From contig DIFE01000088.1 in NCBI GenBank assembly GCA_002418985.1, positions 9,436-14,525 of the forward strand: 5,090 nt of DNA, in the 5' to 3' direction. Origin of the DNA: Deltaproteobacteria bacterium UBA5756. GTDB lineage: Bacteria > Desulfobacterota > Syntrophorhabdia > Syntrophorhabdales > Syntrophorhabdaceae. Under the pieces are notes generated by a model. The model ran no database searches and was not told where the DNA came from. It saw only the letters and a list, made by a program, of their open reading frames with translations. Shown here in pieces: positions 1 to 4,739 of this stretch. Positions within the stretch are counted from its first letter, which is position 1. The number at the start of each line of letters is the position of its first letter. The translations under genes were made by a program, and so were the position numbers.

Positions 1-2
1 AC

Positions 3-455
3 AAGACGTGGTACCACGAGAGGTTCATACCGAAGATCAGCCCTCTTACCCTCATTGCCCTGCTCTTTACGATACTTGTCATGTTTTCCCTGAAGGGCGA
101 ATACATCGTGAAGATCCCCATGGATGTGGTGCGCATTGCCGTGCCTCTTCTCATCTATTTTGTTTTCATGTTCCTCGTCTCTTTTTACATGAGCGCGAAG
201 GCAAAGGCACATTACGGCCAGGCGGCCACTTTGTCCTTCACCGCCGCATCGAACAACTTCGAACTTGCGATAGCCGTGGCCGTTGCAGTCTTCGGCATTA
301 ACTCCGGACAGGCCTTTGCCGCCGTCATTGGACCCCTCGTCGAGGTGCCGGTACTCATCAATCTTGTCCACCTTTCGCTCTGGATCAAGAAGAAGTATTT
401 TCCCTATGCCGTTGAGACACCCGCCGGTGTCTGTTATATGAGCTGTAAGGATTGA
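3..455 (+). CDS. acr3: ACR3-family arsenite efflux permease, C-terminal part (5' end outside window)
   Basis: This is the last 150 residues of an inner-membrane arsenite exporter of the ACR3 family (BART superfamily), which extrudes As(III) using the membrane potential. The frame is open from the window edge, so the N-terminal half, including the essential membrane cysteine of the family, is missing. The hallmark segment SNNFELAIAVAVAVFG lies at fragment residues 83-98; its Glu (residue 87) matches the glutamate shown to be essential in ACR3 of Alkaliphilus metalliredigens (Glu305 there). It is followed by the family signature GQAFAAVIGPLVEVPVL and a final amphipathic KKKYF segment. Hydrophobic segments lie at about 17-28, 43-63, 87-102 and 105-127. 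The tail ends with two cysteines, at fragment residues 144 and 148, which I do not recognise as a family feature. It is separated from the next secure gene by about 177 bp. The family call is secure; the symbol arsB is often used for the same gene. Confidence 0.93.
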   Translation, partial: KTWYHERFIPKISPLTLIALLFTILVMFSLKGEYIVKIPMDVVRIAVPLLIYFVFMFLVSFYMSAKAKAHYGQAATLSFTAASNNFELAIAVAVAVFGINSGQAFAAVIGPLVEVPVLINLVHLSLWIKKKYFPYAVETPAGVCYMSCKD

Positions 456-482
456 CGAATCGCGCTCGCTGGTGCCTATAGG
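452..482 (+). promoter_or_regulatory. Weak candidate promoter for the thioredoxin-ccdA pair
   Basis: TTGACG (452-457) overlaps the acr3 stop codon and is followed after 19 bases by TATAGG (477-482), which sits in the small palindrome CCTATAGG (475-482). The -35 match is good, but the spacer is long and the -10 match only partial. It is the best promoter-like pair I found between acr3 and the thioredoxin gene. Read-through from the acr3 transcript is an equally good explanation, since no Rho-independent terminator follows acr3. Confidence 0.2.
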
Positions 483-512
483 ACGAGGCTATGTGTTAGA
501 CTCCGACAGAAT

Positions 513-631
513 GAGGAGGTAAAGCGTTTCTCGTTATCATGATTATTGTATTTGCCTGGACGACCTTTAATTGGTGTTCTTCAGGCTCTAGGCAGAAGAT
601 GCCGGCACACGGCAAACAACAGGGAGTTTAG
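513..631 (+). other. Start-less small hydrophobic reading frame behind a strong Shine-Dalgarno
   Basis: A near-perfect ribosome-binding site, GAGGAGGT (513-520), has no ATG, GTG or TTG at the proper distance. The frame opening behind it (515-631) reads GKAFLVIIMIIVFAW, then TTFNWCSSGS and a polar tail, and stops at 629-631, one base before the start of the exported thioredoxin. The pattern (basic residue, hydrophobic stretch, cysteine, serine-glycine) is that of a tiny signal peptide or lipoprotein, and it resembles the 45-residue candidate at 3984-4121. The first usable ATG (539) is 18 bases downstream of the ribosome-binding site, too far for efficient use. It could be a decayed small gene, a leader read from a non-standard start, or chance. 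Confidence 0.25.
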
Positions 632-632
632 A

Positions 633-1094
633 ATGAAAATAAAGACCGTGATCATTTTCGTGATCGTTTCTATTTTGGTGTCATCGGGCATCATGACATC
701 GTCCGGCGTACTTGCGGCTGAGACGAAGGCAGTTCAGAAGGCTGCCACGACCGCCAAACAGCCCGCAGCGGCTCCGGTTGCAGTGAAGTATCCCGCGCTC
801 GTTGATGTGGGTGCCAAACAATGTATACCGTGCAAGATGATGGAGCCTATCCTGGAGGAACTGAAGGCCGAATATGCCGGCAGTCTCCGGGTGGAGTTCA
901 TCGACGTACAGGTTGACCCAGATACGGCCACAAAACTGGGCGTAAGGGGTATTCCCACGCAGATATTCTACGACGCGTCGGGAAAGGAACGATACCGCCA
1001 CATGGGCTATTTTTCGAAGGACGCAATACTTGCGACGTTCAACAAGCTCGGAATCGAACTGGTAAAAAGGGGCCCCGGAAAGAAAACAAAATGA
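633..1094 (+). CDS. Exported thioredoxin-fold protein (CIPC active site)
   Basis: Encodes a 153-residue thiol-disulfide protein predicted to act outside the cytoplasm, either released or membrane-anchored. Residues 1-4 are basic, 5-20 hydrophobic, and V-L-A at 26-28 makes a plausible signal peptidase I site. An Ala-rich, Lys-containing linker (about 30-50) leads into a thioredoxin fold (about 52-142). The redox motif is C64-I-P-C67, in a KQCIPCKMMEPIL context that lacks the usual Trp before the first Cys; the cis-proline loop is GIPTQ with Pro108. The ATG at 633 is chosen because AGGGAG (621-626) sits at good spacing and starts a proper signal peptide; an in-frame TTG at 546 would bury that signal behind a charged extension. 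The stop overlaps the ccdA start (ATGA), so the two are translationally coupled. CcdA is the expected membrane reductant. The final client is unknown; cytochrome c maturation (ResA or CcmG role) is possible, but no such genes are visible here. Confidence 0.9.
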   Translation: MKIKTVIIFVIVSILVSSGIMTSSGVLAAETKAVQKAATTAKQPAAAPVAVKYPALVDVGAKQCIPCKMMEPILEELKAEYAGSLRVEFIDVQVDPDTATKLGVRGIPTQIFYDASGKERYRHMGYFSKDAILATFNKLGIELVKRGPGKKTK

Positions 1095-1795
1095 TCGAAA
1101 ATATATTCATAACCTTGACCGGGGCCGTCGAAGGAACGCCCGGCATCGCGCTCGGCGCGTCCTTCCTCTGGGGTGTTTTGAGCCTTGTCCTGAGCCCCTG
1201 CCACCTTTCAAGCATCCCTCTCATAGTGGGTTTCATCGATGAGCAGGGACGAATATCCCCAAAGAGGGCCTTTTATACCGCCTTGTTGTTCTCATCGGGC
1301 ATCATGATAAGCATTGGACTGATAGGGCTTGTCACGGCCTTAGCCGGTCGAATGATGGGCGATGTCGGCCGGTATGGCAACTATTTCGTAGCGGTCATCT
1401 TTTTTGCCGTAGGGCTGCATCTTATCGGGATAATCCCCATGCCCTGGTCAGCAGGCCCGGGCAATATAGGCATGAAGAGAAAGGGCCTGATCGCGGCCTT
1501 TATCCTCGGAGCAGTGTTCGGCATTGCCCTCGGCCCGTGCACCTTCGCATACATGGCGCCCATGTTGAGCATTACTTTCCAGCTCGCTGCCACGAAAATA
1601 TGGTATGGGATCATGCTCCTTCTGGCGTATGCCGTAGGCCACTGTTTCATCATCGTCCTCGCCGGCACCTTCACCGAAACCGTCCAGGACTATCTGAATT
1701 GGAATGAACGATCTGTTGGAGCCAAGATCGTGAAAATCGTCTGCGGGATTTTGGTTATCTTCGGCGGGGTGTACCTGATATATACCGCCCGGTAA
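1091..1795 (+). CDS. ccdA: CcdA-type transmembrane thiol-disulfide electron carrier
   Basis: A 234-residue inner-membrane protein of the CcdA/DsbD transmembrane-domain family, which passes electrons from cytoplasmic thioredoxin to periplasmic thioredoxin-fold proteins. About six hydrophobic segments are visible (roughly 18-46, 59-85, 97-115, 132-160, 170-193 and 213-231). The two family cysteines are in place in pseudo-symmetric motifs: LSPC37HLSSIPL in the first helix and LGPC150TFAYMAPML in the fourth. Two additional cysteines (C185 and C218) lie in later helices. Length is typical of stand-alone CcdA. The start overlaps the stop of the exported thioredoxin gene by 4 bp (ATGA), so the two probably work as an electron relay. 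About 130 bp containing a new promoter separate it from arsR, so it is probably not the first part of the arsR unit, although read-through is possible. The family call is secure; the target pathway (arsenic detoxification, cytochrome c or general disulfide reduction) is inferred only from the neighbours. Confidence 0.92.
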   Translation: MIENIFITLTGAVEGTPGIALGASFLWGVLSLVLSPCHLSSIPLIVGFIDEQGRISPKRAFYTALLFSSGIMISIGLIGLVTALAGRMMGDVGRYGNYFVAVIFFAVGLHLIGIIPMPWSAGPGNIGMKRKGLIAAFILGAVFGIALGPCTFAYMAPMLSITFQLAATKIWYGIMLLLAYAVGHCFIIVLAGTFTETVQDYLNWNERSVGAKIVKIVCGILVIFGGVYLIYTAR

Positions 1796-1829
1796 CTACT
1801 TGGATGGCGTATTTGTCCGATAATAGAGG

Positions 1830-1849
1830 CCAGGCCTGGTGGTGACCAG
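1830..1849. repeat. Palindrome and short hairpin between ccdA and arsR
   Basis: CCAGGCCTGG (1830-1839) is a perfect 10-base palindrome. It overlaps a possible hairpin with arms CTGGT (1836-1840) and ACCAG (1845-1849) and a 4-base loop. No T-run follows, so it is not a convincing Rho-independent terminator for ccdA. It could be a weak structure or a protein site upstream of the arsR promoter; there is no evidence to decide. Confidence 0.3.
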
Positions 1850-1872
1850 ACGATGGGGAACCTTCCGGCCAC

Positions 1873-1901
1873 TTGACATTTAGTTTGATTGTTGGTAAAT
1901 G
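1873..1901 (+). promoter_or_regulatory. Candidate arsR promoter with embedded inverted-repeat operator
   Basis: A consensus -35 box, TTGACA (1873-1878), is followed 17 bases later by a weak -10-like TAAATG (1896-1901). A perfect 6-base inverted repeat, CATTTA (1877-1882) and TAAATG (1896-1901), with a 13-base spacer overlaps both promoter elements. A repressor bound there would block RNA polymerase, the usual arrangement for ArsR-family autoregulation. The promoter lies 26 bases upstream of the arsR start and would serve arsR, the permease and the small thioredoxin. The -35 and the repeat are seen directly; the operator role is inferred. Confidence 0.5.
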
Positions 1902-1926
1902 GGCCAATAGGTCATAAGGAGAGGTC

Positions 1927-2247
1927 ATGATAACCTTTGAAGAAGCAGTAATAAGAAGCAACATCATCAAGGCGATGGCACATCCGGTGAGGCTGCTCAT
2001 CATAGAATACCTTAAAGAGGGTCCGCAGGCGTTCTCGGAGATCTTCGGCCTTTTCGACCTCGATAAATCGACGGTATCGAAACACCTCCACGTCCTGAAA
2101 GAAACGGGGATCGTCACATCGAGGAAGAGTGGGGCAGACATGGTATACACGTTGGAAGTACCCTGTGTAACGGATTTTTTCGGGTGTGTCACCGCCGTGA
2201 TCGAAAACAACGTACGCAGGCAGCAGGTGTGTCTCTGTAAGAGATAG
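1927..2247 (+). CDS. arsR: ArsR/SmtB-family metalloregulatory repressor
   Basis: A 106-residue winged-helix repressor that in this family binds promoter DNA and releases it when As(III), Sb(III) or a related thiophilic ligand binds. The HPVRLLIIEYLKEGP segment (19-33) and the recognition region DKSTVSKHLHVLKETGIV (46-63) are classic, followed by a wing around 64-78. The ELCVCDL metal motif of E. coli-type ArsR is absent: the equivalent helix reads FSEIFGLFDL without cysteine. Instead all four cysteines are C-terminal (C80, C87, C102, C104), ending in a CLC motif. This suggests an alternative trivalent-arsenic site, as known for ArsR proteins whose sites arose independently. Ribosome-binding site AAGGAG (1916-1921) gives the start. 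It is first in a likely operon with the permease (24-base gap) and the small thioredoxin, and an inverted repeat lies in its promoter. Family call secure; ligand inferred. Confidence 0.92.
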   Translation: MITFEEAVIRSNIIKAMAHPVRLLIIEYLKEGPQAFSEIFGLFDLDKSTVSKHLHVLKETGIVTSRKSGADMVYTLEVPCVTDFFGCVTAVIENNVRRQQVCLCKR

Positions 2248-2271
2248 AGATCGGGGACAGAGGGTGAATAC

Positions 2272-3561
2272 ATGAAAGACGTATACAAATTTCTCATACT
2301 CCTCGCGGCCTTTATTGCTGCCTATTTCATCCCCTTTGAAAGCGTATCGGTGCAAAAGGCCATCCTGGAATCCTTCTACATGCTCCAGGACTACGCGCAG
2401 AAACATGTCCTTCTCTGCCTCGTGCCGGCCTTCTTCATTGCCGGTGCCATCTCCGTCTTCGTCTCCCAGGCATCTGTTATGAAGTACCTTGGGCCGGCGG
2501 CGAACAAGTGCCTCTCCTACTCGGTGGCGTCCGTTTCCGGCACCGTTCTGGCCGTCTGCTCCTGCACCGTCCTGCCTCTCTTCGCCGGCATATACCGGAT
2601 GGGGGCAGGCGTGGGACCCGCCACTTCGTTCCTGTACTCGGGACCCGCCATCAATGTCCTCGCCATCGTCCTGTCCGCGAAGGTCCTGGGGTGGAAGATA
2701 GGCCTTGCGCGAGCTGTGGGGGCGGTTTTCTTTGCATACATCATAGGGCTTCTGATGGCGGTCACTTTCCGCAAGGAGGAGGCAGCCAGGCAGGCGGTCT
2801 GCATGCCGCAGGAAGAGCCGAAGAGGAAACTCTGGCAAAATGTGGTGTACATGGCCTCCATGATCGGCATCCTCGTCTTCGCCAACTGGGGAAAGCCGAT
2901 GGAAGAAGCAGGGTTCTGGTACGGCATATATGCCGCAAAGTGGTACGTCACCGGTCTCTTCGGGATCCTTTTCGGCTTTGTCATCGTGAAGTGGTTCGGG
3001 GCAAAGATCATCCCCACCATCATAACGGGTGCCGTCGTTCTCATCCTCGCCCTTCTCTTCCCGAAATGGCCGCTTCTACCTTTCTCGGCCGGCATCGCGG
3101 GGGTTGTGTGGGTGACGAAGGTCTCGTCGGACGAAACCAGAAGCTGGATAGATTCCACGTGGATGTACGCCCTCATGATAGCACCCCTGCTGCTGGGCGG
3201 AGTCGTGGTTGCGGGATTTCTCCTCGGCATGCCGGGGACGGACAACGGGATAATCCCCTCACGGTGGATTTCCTCACTGGTGGGCGGCAACAGTTTCCTT
3301 GCCAATTTTTTCGCTTCCATCGTGGGTGCGTTCATGTACTTTGCGACACTGACGGAGGTACCCATCGTTCAGGGACTTCTCGGCTCCGGCATGGGACAGG
3401 GTCCGGCCCTCTCCTTGCTTCTCGCAGGGCCCGCTCTTTCCCTGCCGAGCATGATCGTCATCCGGAGTATCCTCGGTACGAAGAAGACCGCTGTTTTCAT
3501 AGTATACGTTGTAGCGCTCTCCACCCTTGCAGGCATGCTGTACGGATGGATCGTTGGGTAG
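2272..3561 (+). CDS. arsP: ArsP-type (DUF318) permease, probable organoarsenical or arsenite efflux
   Basis: A 429-residue polytopic inner-membrane protein of the predicted-permease family PF03773 (formerly DUF318). Characterised ArsP members export trivalent organoarsenicals such as methylarsenite and reduced roxarsone. Around ten hydrophobic segments are visible. The family motif VCSCTVLPLFAGIYRMGAGVG (95-115; cysteines C96 and C98) is followed by GPATSFLYSGPAIN (115-128). A second copy of the latter pattern, GPALSLLLAGPALS (377-390), follows TLTEVPIVQGLLGSG in the C-terminal half, showing the internal duplication of the family. A charged loop at about 166-187 divides the halves. The length is full for the family. 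AGAGGGTGA (2259-2267) is the ribosome-binding site. It lies directly behind arsR and ahead of a small thioredoxin, an arrangement common for this permease family in anaerobes. Arsenic as substrate is strongly suggested by arsR and acr3 nearby, but the exact species (organic or inorganic) cannot be read from the sequence. Confidence 0.88.
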   Translation: MKDVYKFLILLAAFIAAYFIPFESVSVQKAILESFYMLQDYAQKHVLLCLVPAFFIAGAISVFVSQASVMKYLGPAANKCLSYSVASVSGTVLAVCSCTVLPLFAGIYRMGAGVGPATSFLYSGPAINVLAIVLSAKVLGWKIGLARAVGAVFFAYIIGLLMAVTFRKEEAARQAVCMPQEEPKRKLWQNVVYMASMIGILVFANWGKPMEEAGFWYGIYAAKWYVTGLFGILFGFVIVKWFGAKIIPTIITGAVVLILALLFPKWPLLPFSAGIAGVVWVTKVSSDETRSWIDSTWMYALMIAPLLLGGVVVAGFLLGMPGTDNGIIPSRWISSLVGGNSFLANFFASIVGAFMYFATLTEVPIVQGLLGSGMGQGPALSLLLAGPALSLPSMIVIRSILGTKKTAVFIVYVVALSTLAGMLYGWIVG

Positions 3562-3610
3562 CGGGCATGATACATAATGATGCGTGATGAAAGACAGGAA
3601 TTCGATCAGT

Positions 3611-3618
3611 AAGGAGGT
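3611..3618 (+). promoter_or_regulatory. Strong ribosome-binding site that sets the small thioredoxin start
   Basis: AAGGAGGT lies 7 bases before the ATG at 3626 and is a near-perfect Shine-Dalgarno sequence. It lies inside the reading frame that would begin at the upstream ATG at 3584, which itself has no comparable site, so 3626 is the better start. Confidence 0.8.
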
Positions 3619-3625
3619 AAAGGAG

Positions 3626-3856
3626 ATGAAGAAGATTCAGATTCTCGGCACAGGCTGTGCCAAGTGTATGAAGCTCACGGAGAACGCCGAGAAAGCGGCC
3701 AGGGATACAGGTATCGAGTTTGAGATCCAGAAGGTCCAGAATATCAACGATATCATGAACTATGGTGTTATGATAACCCCGGCTCTGGCCATCGACGGCG
3801 TCGTGAAGAGCGTGGGAAAGGTCCTTTCGGTGGAAGAGATCAAGAAATTGTTGTAA
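3626..3856 (+). CDS. Small thioredoxin-like 'redox-active disulfide protein 2' (CAKC)
   Basis: A 76-residue cytosolic mini-thioredoxin of the family often annotated redox-active disulfide protein 2 (TIGR00412; structural relative MTH895 of Methanothermobacter). It starts MKKIQILGTGCAKC, with the redox pair C11-A-K-C14 right after the first strand, has the cis-proline loop MITPALAIDG at about 48-57 (Pro51), and ends with the helix SVEEIKKLL. There is no signal peptide or membrane segment. Proteins of this family are repeatedly encoded next to DUF318/ArsP permeases and ArsR regulators, so it probably handles thiol exchange or reduced arsenical delivery for the permease; that role is inferred, and I know of no demonstrated reaction for it in this setting. 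It lies 64 bases after the permease stop with its own strong ribosome-binding site, and is likely the last intact gene of the arsR unit. Full family length, no sign of damage. Confidence 0.87.
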   Translation: MKKIQILGTGCAKCMKLTENAEKAARDTGIEFEIQKVQNINDIMNYGVMITPALAIDGVVKSVGKVLSVEEIKKLL

Positions 3857-3857
3857 A

Positions 3858-3944
3858 AAACCTGGCGTAACGAAGGCGCACAACTTCGATAAACTGCCGG
3901 AAGAGACCAGCGTTGCCATGAAAGCGGTGCTGGAAAAGTTATGA
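3858..3944 (+). pseudogene. Start-less coding remnant (C-terminal tail of an unidentified protein)
   Basis: Just after the small thioredoxin, in a different frame, a stretch reads KPGVTKAHNFDK, then LPEETSVAMKAVLEKL, and stops at 3942-3944. The composition, an amphipathic charged helix at the end of a soluble protein, looks coding, but there is no start codon or ribosome-binding site for it; the only ATG (3918) would leave eight residues. The best reading is that this is the 3' scar of a gene whose front was deleted. I do not recognise the parent family. It could also be chance. Confidence 0.35.
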
Positions 3945-3983
3945 GTCTATAGTGTAGTCTATTCCACCATACTGAGAGGCCAA

Positions 3984-4121
3984 ATGAAACGACTTCTTCT
4001 AGTGATCATCATAGCCATGACAACTTTGTCCCTGTACGCTTGCGCTTCCTGTCCCGTGCCTCCGTCTGTTCCGAGAACATATTCCTTCAACATGACACAG
4101 GCCGCCGGGCCGCAAAAATAG
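3984..4121 (+). CDS. Small Cys-containing exported peptide, candidate lipoprotein (45 aa)
   Basis: A 45-residue protein beginning MKRLLLVIIIAMTTLSLYAC. Two basic residues and a hydrophobic core (4-18) are followed by L-Y-A-C (17-20), an acceptable lipobox, so Cys20 may be lipid-modified and the protein anchored at the cell envelope. The mature part is only about 26 residues: it has a second cysteine (C23, giving CASC), a Pro-rich PVPPSVP stretch and a polar tail. The start has a modest ribosome-binding site (GAGAGG, 3974-3979). The stop overlaps the ribosome-binding site of the VKOR-like gene, which begins 13 bases later, so the two are probably co-translated. I do not recognise a family. Two cysteines spaced CxxC next to a disulfide-forming enzyme suggest a redox partner or metal-binding peptide; this is inference. 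An alternative is a plain cleaved signal peptide. Confidence 0.6.
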   Translation: MKRLLLVIIIAMTTLSLYACASCPVPPSVPRTYSFNMTQAAGPQK

Positions 4122-4128
4122 GAGGGAG
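4121..4128 (+). promoter_or_regulatory. Ribosome-binding site of the VKOR-like gene
   Basis: GGAGGGAG starts on the last base of the preceding small gene's stop codon and lies 6 bases before the ATG at 4135. It supports that start over the in-frame ATG at 4153 and points to translational coupling with the small upstream peptide. Confidence 0.7.
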
Positions 4129-4134
4129 TCTGTC

Positions 4135-4686
4135 ATGGGAGACGCTGCAGAAATGAAACTGTTGCAGGAAAGAAGCGTTGCGCGGCAAGCCTCGGTTTGG
4201 GCACGGTATCGAAAGACCACCATTAACATCGCCCTTGCCTGTATCGCCGTCGCTCTCGAGGTATATTACAGCATTTGCGCCAGCGCCTGTTCGTATCTCA
4301 AGGGAACCATTTTCGGAATCGACCTGCAATATGTCGGAATCGCCTATATGGCCTGCATCATACTTCTGAGCATACTCAAAACCGACACGCTGCTCCTCGT
4401 GTTCATTTCTGCTGGTGTGGGAATCGAGTTTTATCTCATCGGTTTTCAGGTATGGCACAACACCTACTGCCCGTACTGCCTGGCCTTTGCGGCGATCGTC
4501 TTCATCCTCTTTGCGATGAATTTCAAACGAAACAGGACGACACTCTGTGTTGTTTCGATGGTCGCCGCCCTGATCTTCTTTTCCATCTTCTTCAAGGGTT
4601 CTCTTGAGCCCACATACTCCTATACGCATCAAACCAACCCCACAGAGAGGTCTCTTTGCGAATTGCCGGAAACCCTTAGGGCATAA
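4135..4686 (+). CDS. VKOR-like integral membrane disulfide-forming protein
   Basis: A 183-residue polytopic membrane protein resembling the vitamin K epoxide reductase (VKOR) family, whose bacterial members oxidise partner thioredoxin-fold proteins and pass the electrons to quinone. After a charged 27-residue N-terminus come hydrophobic segments at about 28-46, 64-81, 85-105, 112-131 and 137-154. The expected VKOR elements are present: a loop cysteine pair C48 and C52 just after the first helix, leading into GTIFGIDLQYVGIAYM, and the active-site C112-P-Y-C115 at the start of a later helix. The loop between the Cys pair and the FGI motif is shorter than in textbook VKORs. There is no fused C-terminal thioredoxin domain, so it needs a separate partner; a small CxxC peptide is encoded directly upstream and another CxxC protein downstream. 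Its oxidative role would oppose the thioredoxin-CcdA pair upstream. The family call rests on motifs only. Confidence 0.78.
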   Translation: MGDAAEMKLLQERSVARQASVWARYRKTTINIALACIAVALEVYYSICASACSYLKGTIFGIDLQYVGIAYMACIILLSILKTDTLLLVFISAGVGIEFYLIGFQVWHNTYCPYCLAFAAIVFILFAMNFKRNRTTLCVVSMVAALIFFSIFFKGSLEPTYSYTHQTNPTERSLCELPETLRA

Positions 4687-4739
4687 TAGTAAGTGCGAGA
4701 CGTCGCCACAACCCTCTGTGGTGCACAATAGCGCTCATT

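Noticed and set aside
546..632. N-terminal extension of the exported thioredoxin from a TTG at 546
   Set aside because: It would put a charged 29-residue stretch ahead of a good signal peptide and has no suitably spaced ribosome-binding site, whereas the ATG at 633 has one.
1912..2838. Long open frame on the minus strand (308 codons) opposite arsR and the permease
   Set aside because: It lies antisense to two well-supported genes, its product is rich in Arg, His and Gly without any recognisable domain or membrane segment, and its openness follows from the codon use of the + strand genes.
2508..3587. Second + strand open frame of 359 codons inside the permease gene
   Set aside because: The product is His/Arg-rich and low in hydrophobic order, the mark of an out-of-frame reading of a GC-rich membrane-protein gene; the permease frame has clear family motifs.
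3584..3625. Upstream ATG for the small thioredoxin
   Set aside because: The extension MMKDRNSISKEVKE is not part of the family fold and its DNA contains the AAGGAGGT ribosome-binding site for the ATG at 3626.
3857..3900. Rho-independent terminator after the small thioredoxin
   Set aside because: The A-rich stretch after the stop is not preceded by a GC-rich stem, and no stem with a T-run was found here or after acr3 or ccdA.
3944..3983. Possible promoter (TATAGT at 3948-3953) and AGTCTAT direct repeat (3944-3950, 3956-3962) before the small lipoprotein gene
   Set aside because: The -10-like box is good, but no acceptable -35 lies at 16-18 bases, and a 7-base repeat in such a short stretch is not significant by itself.
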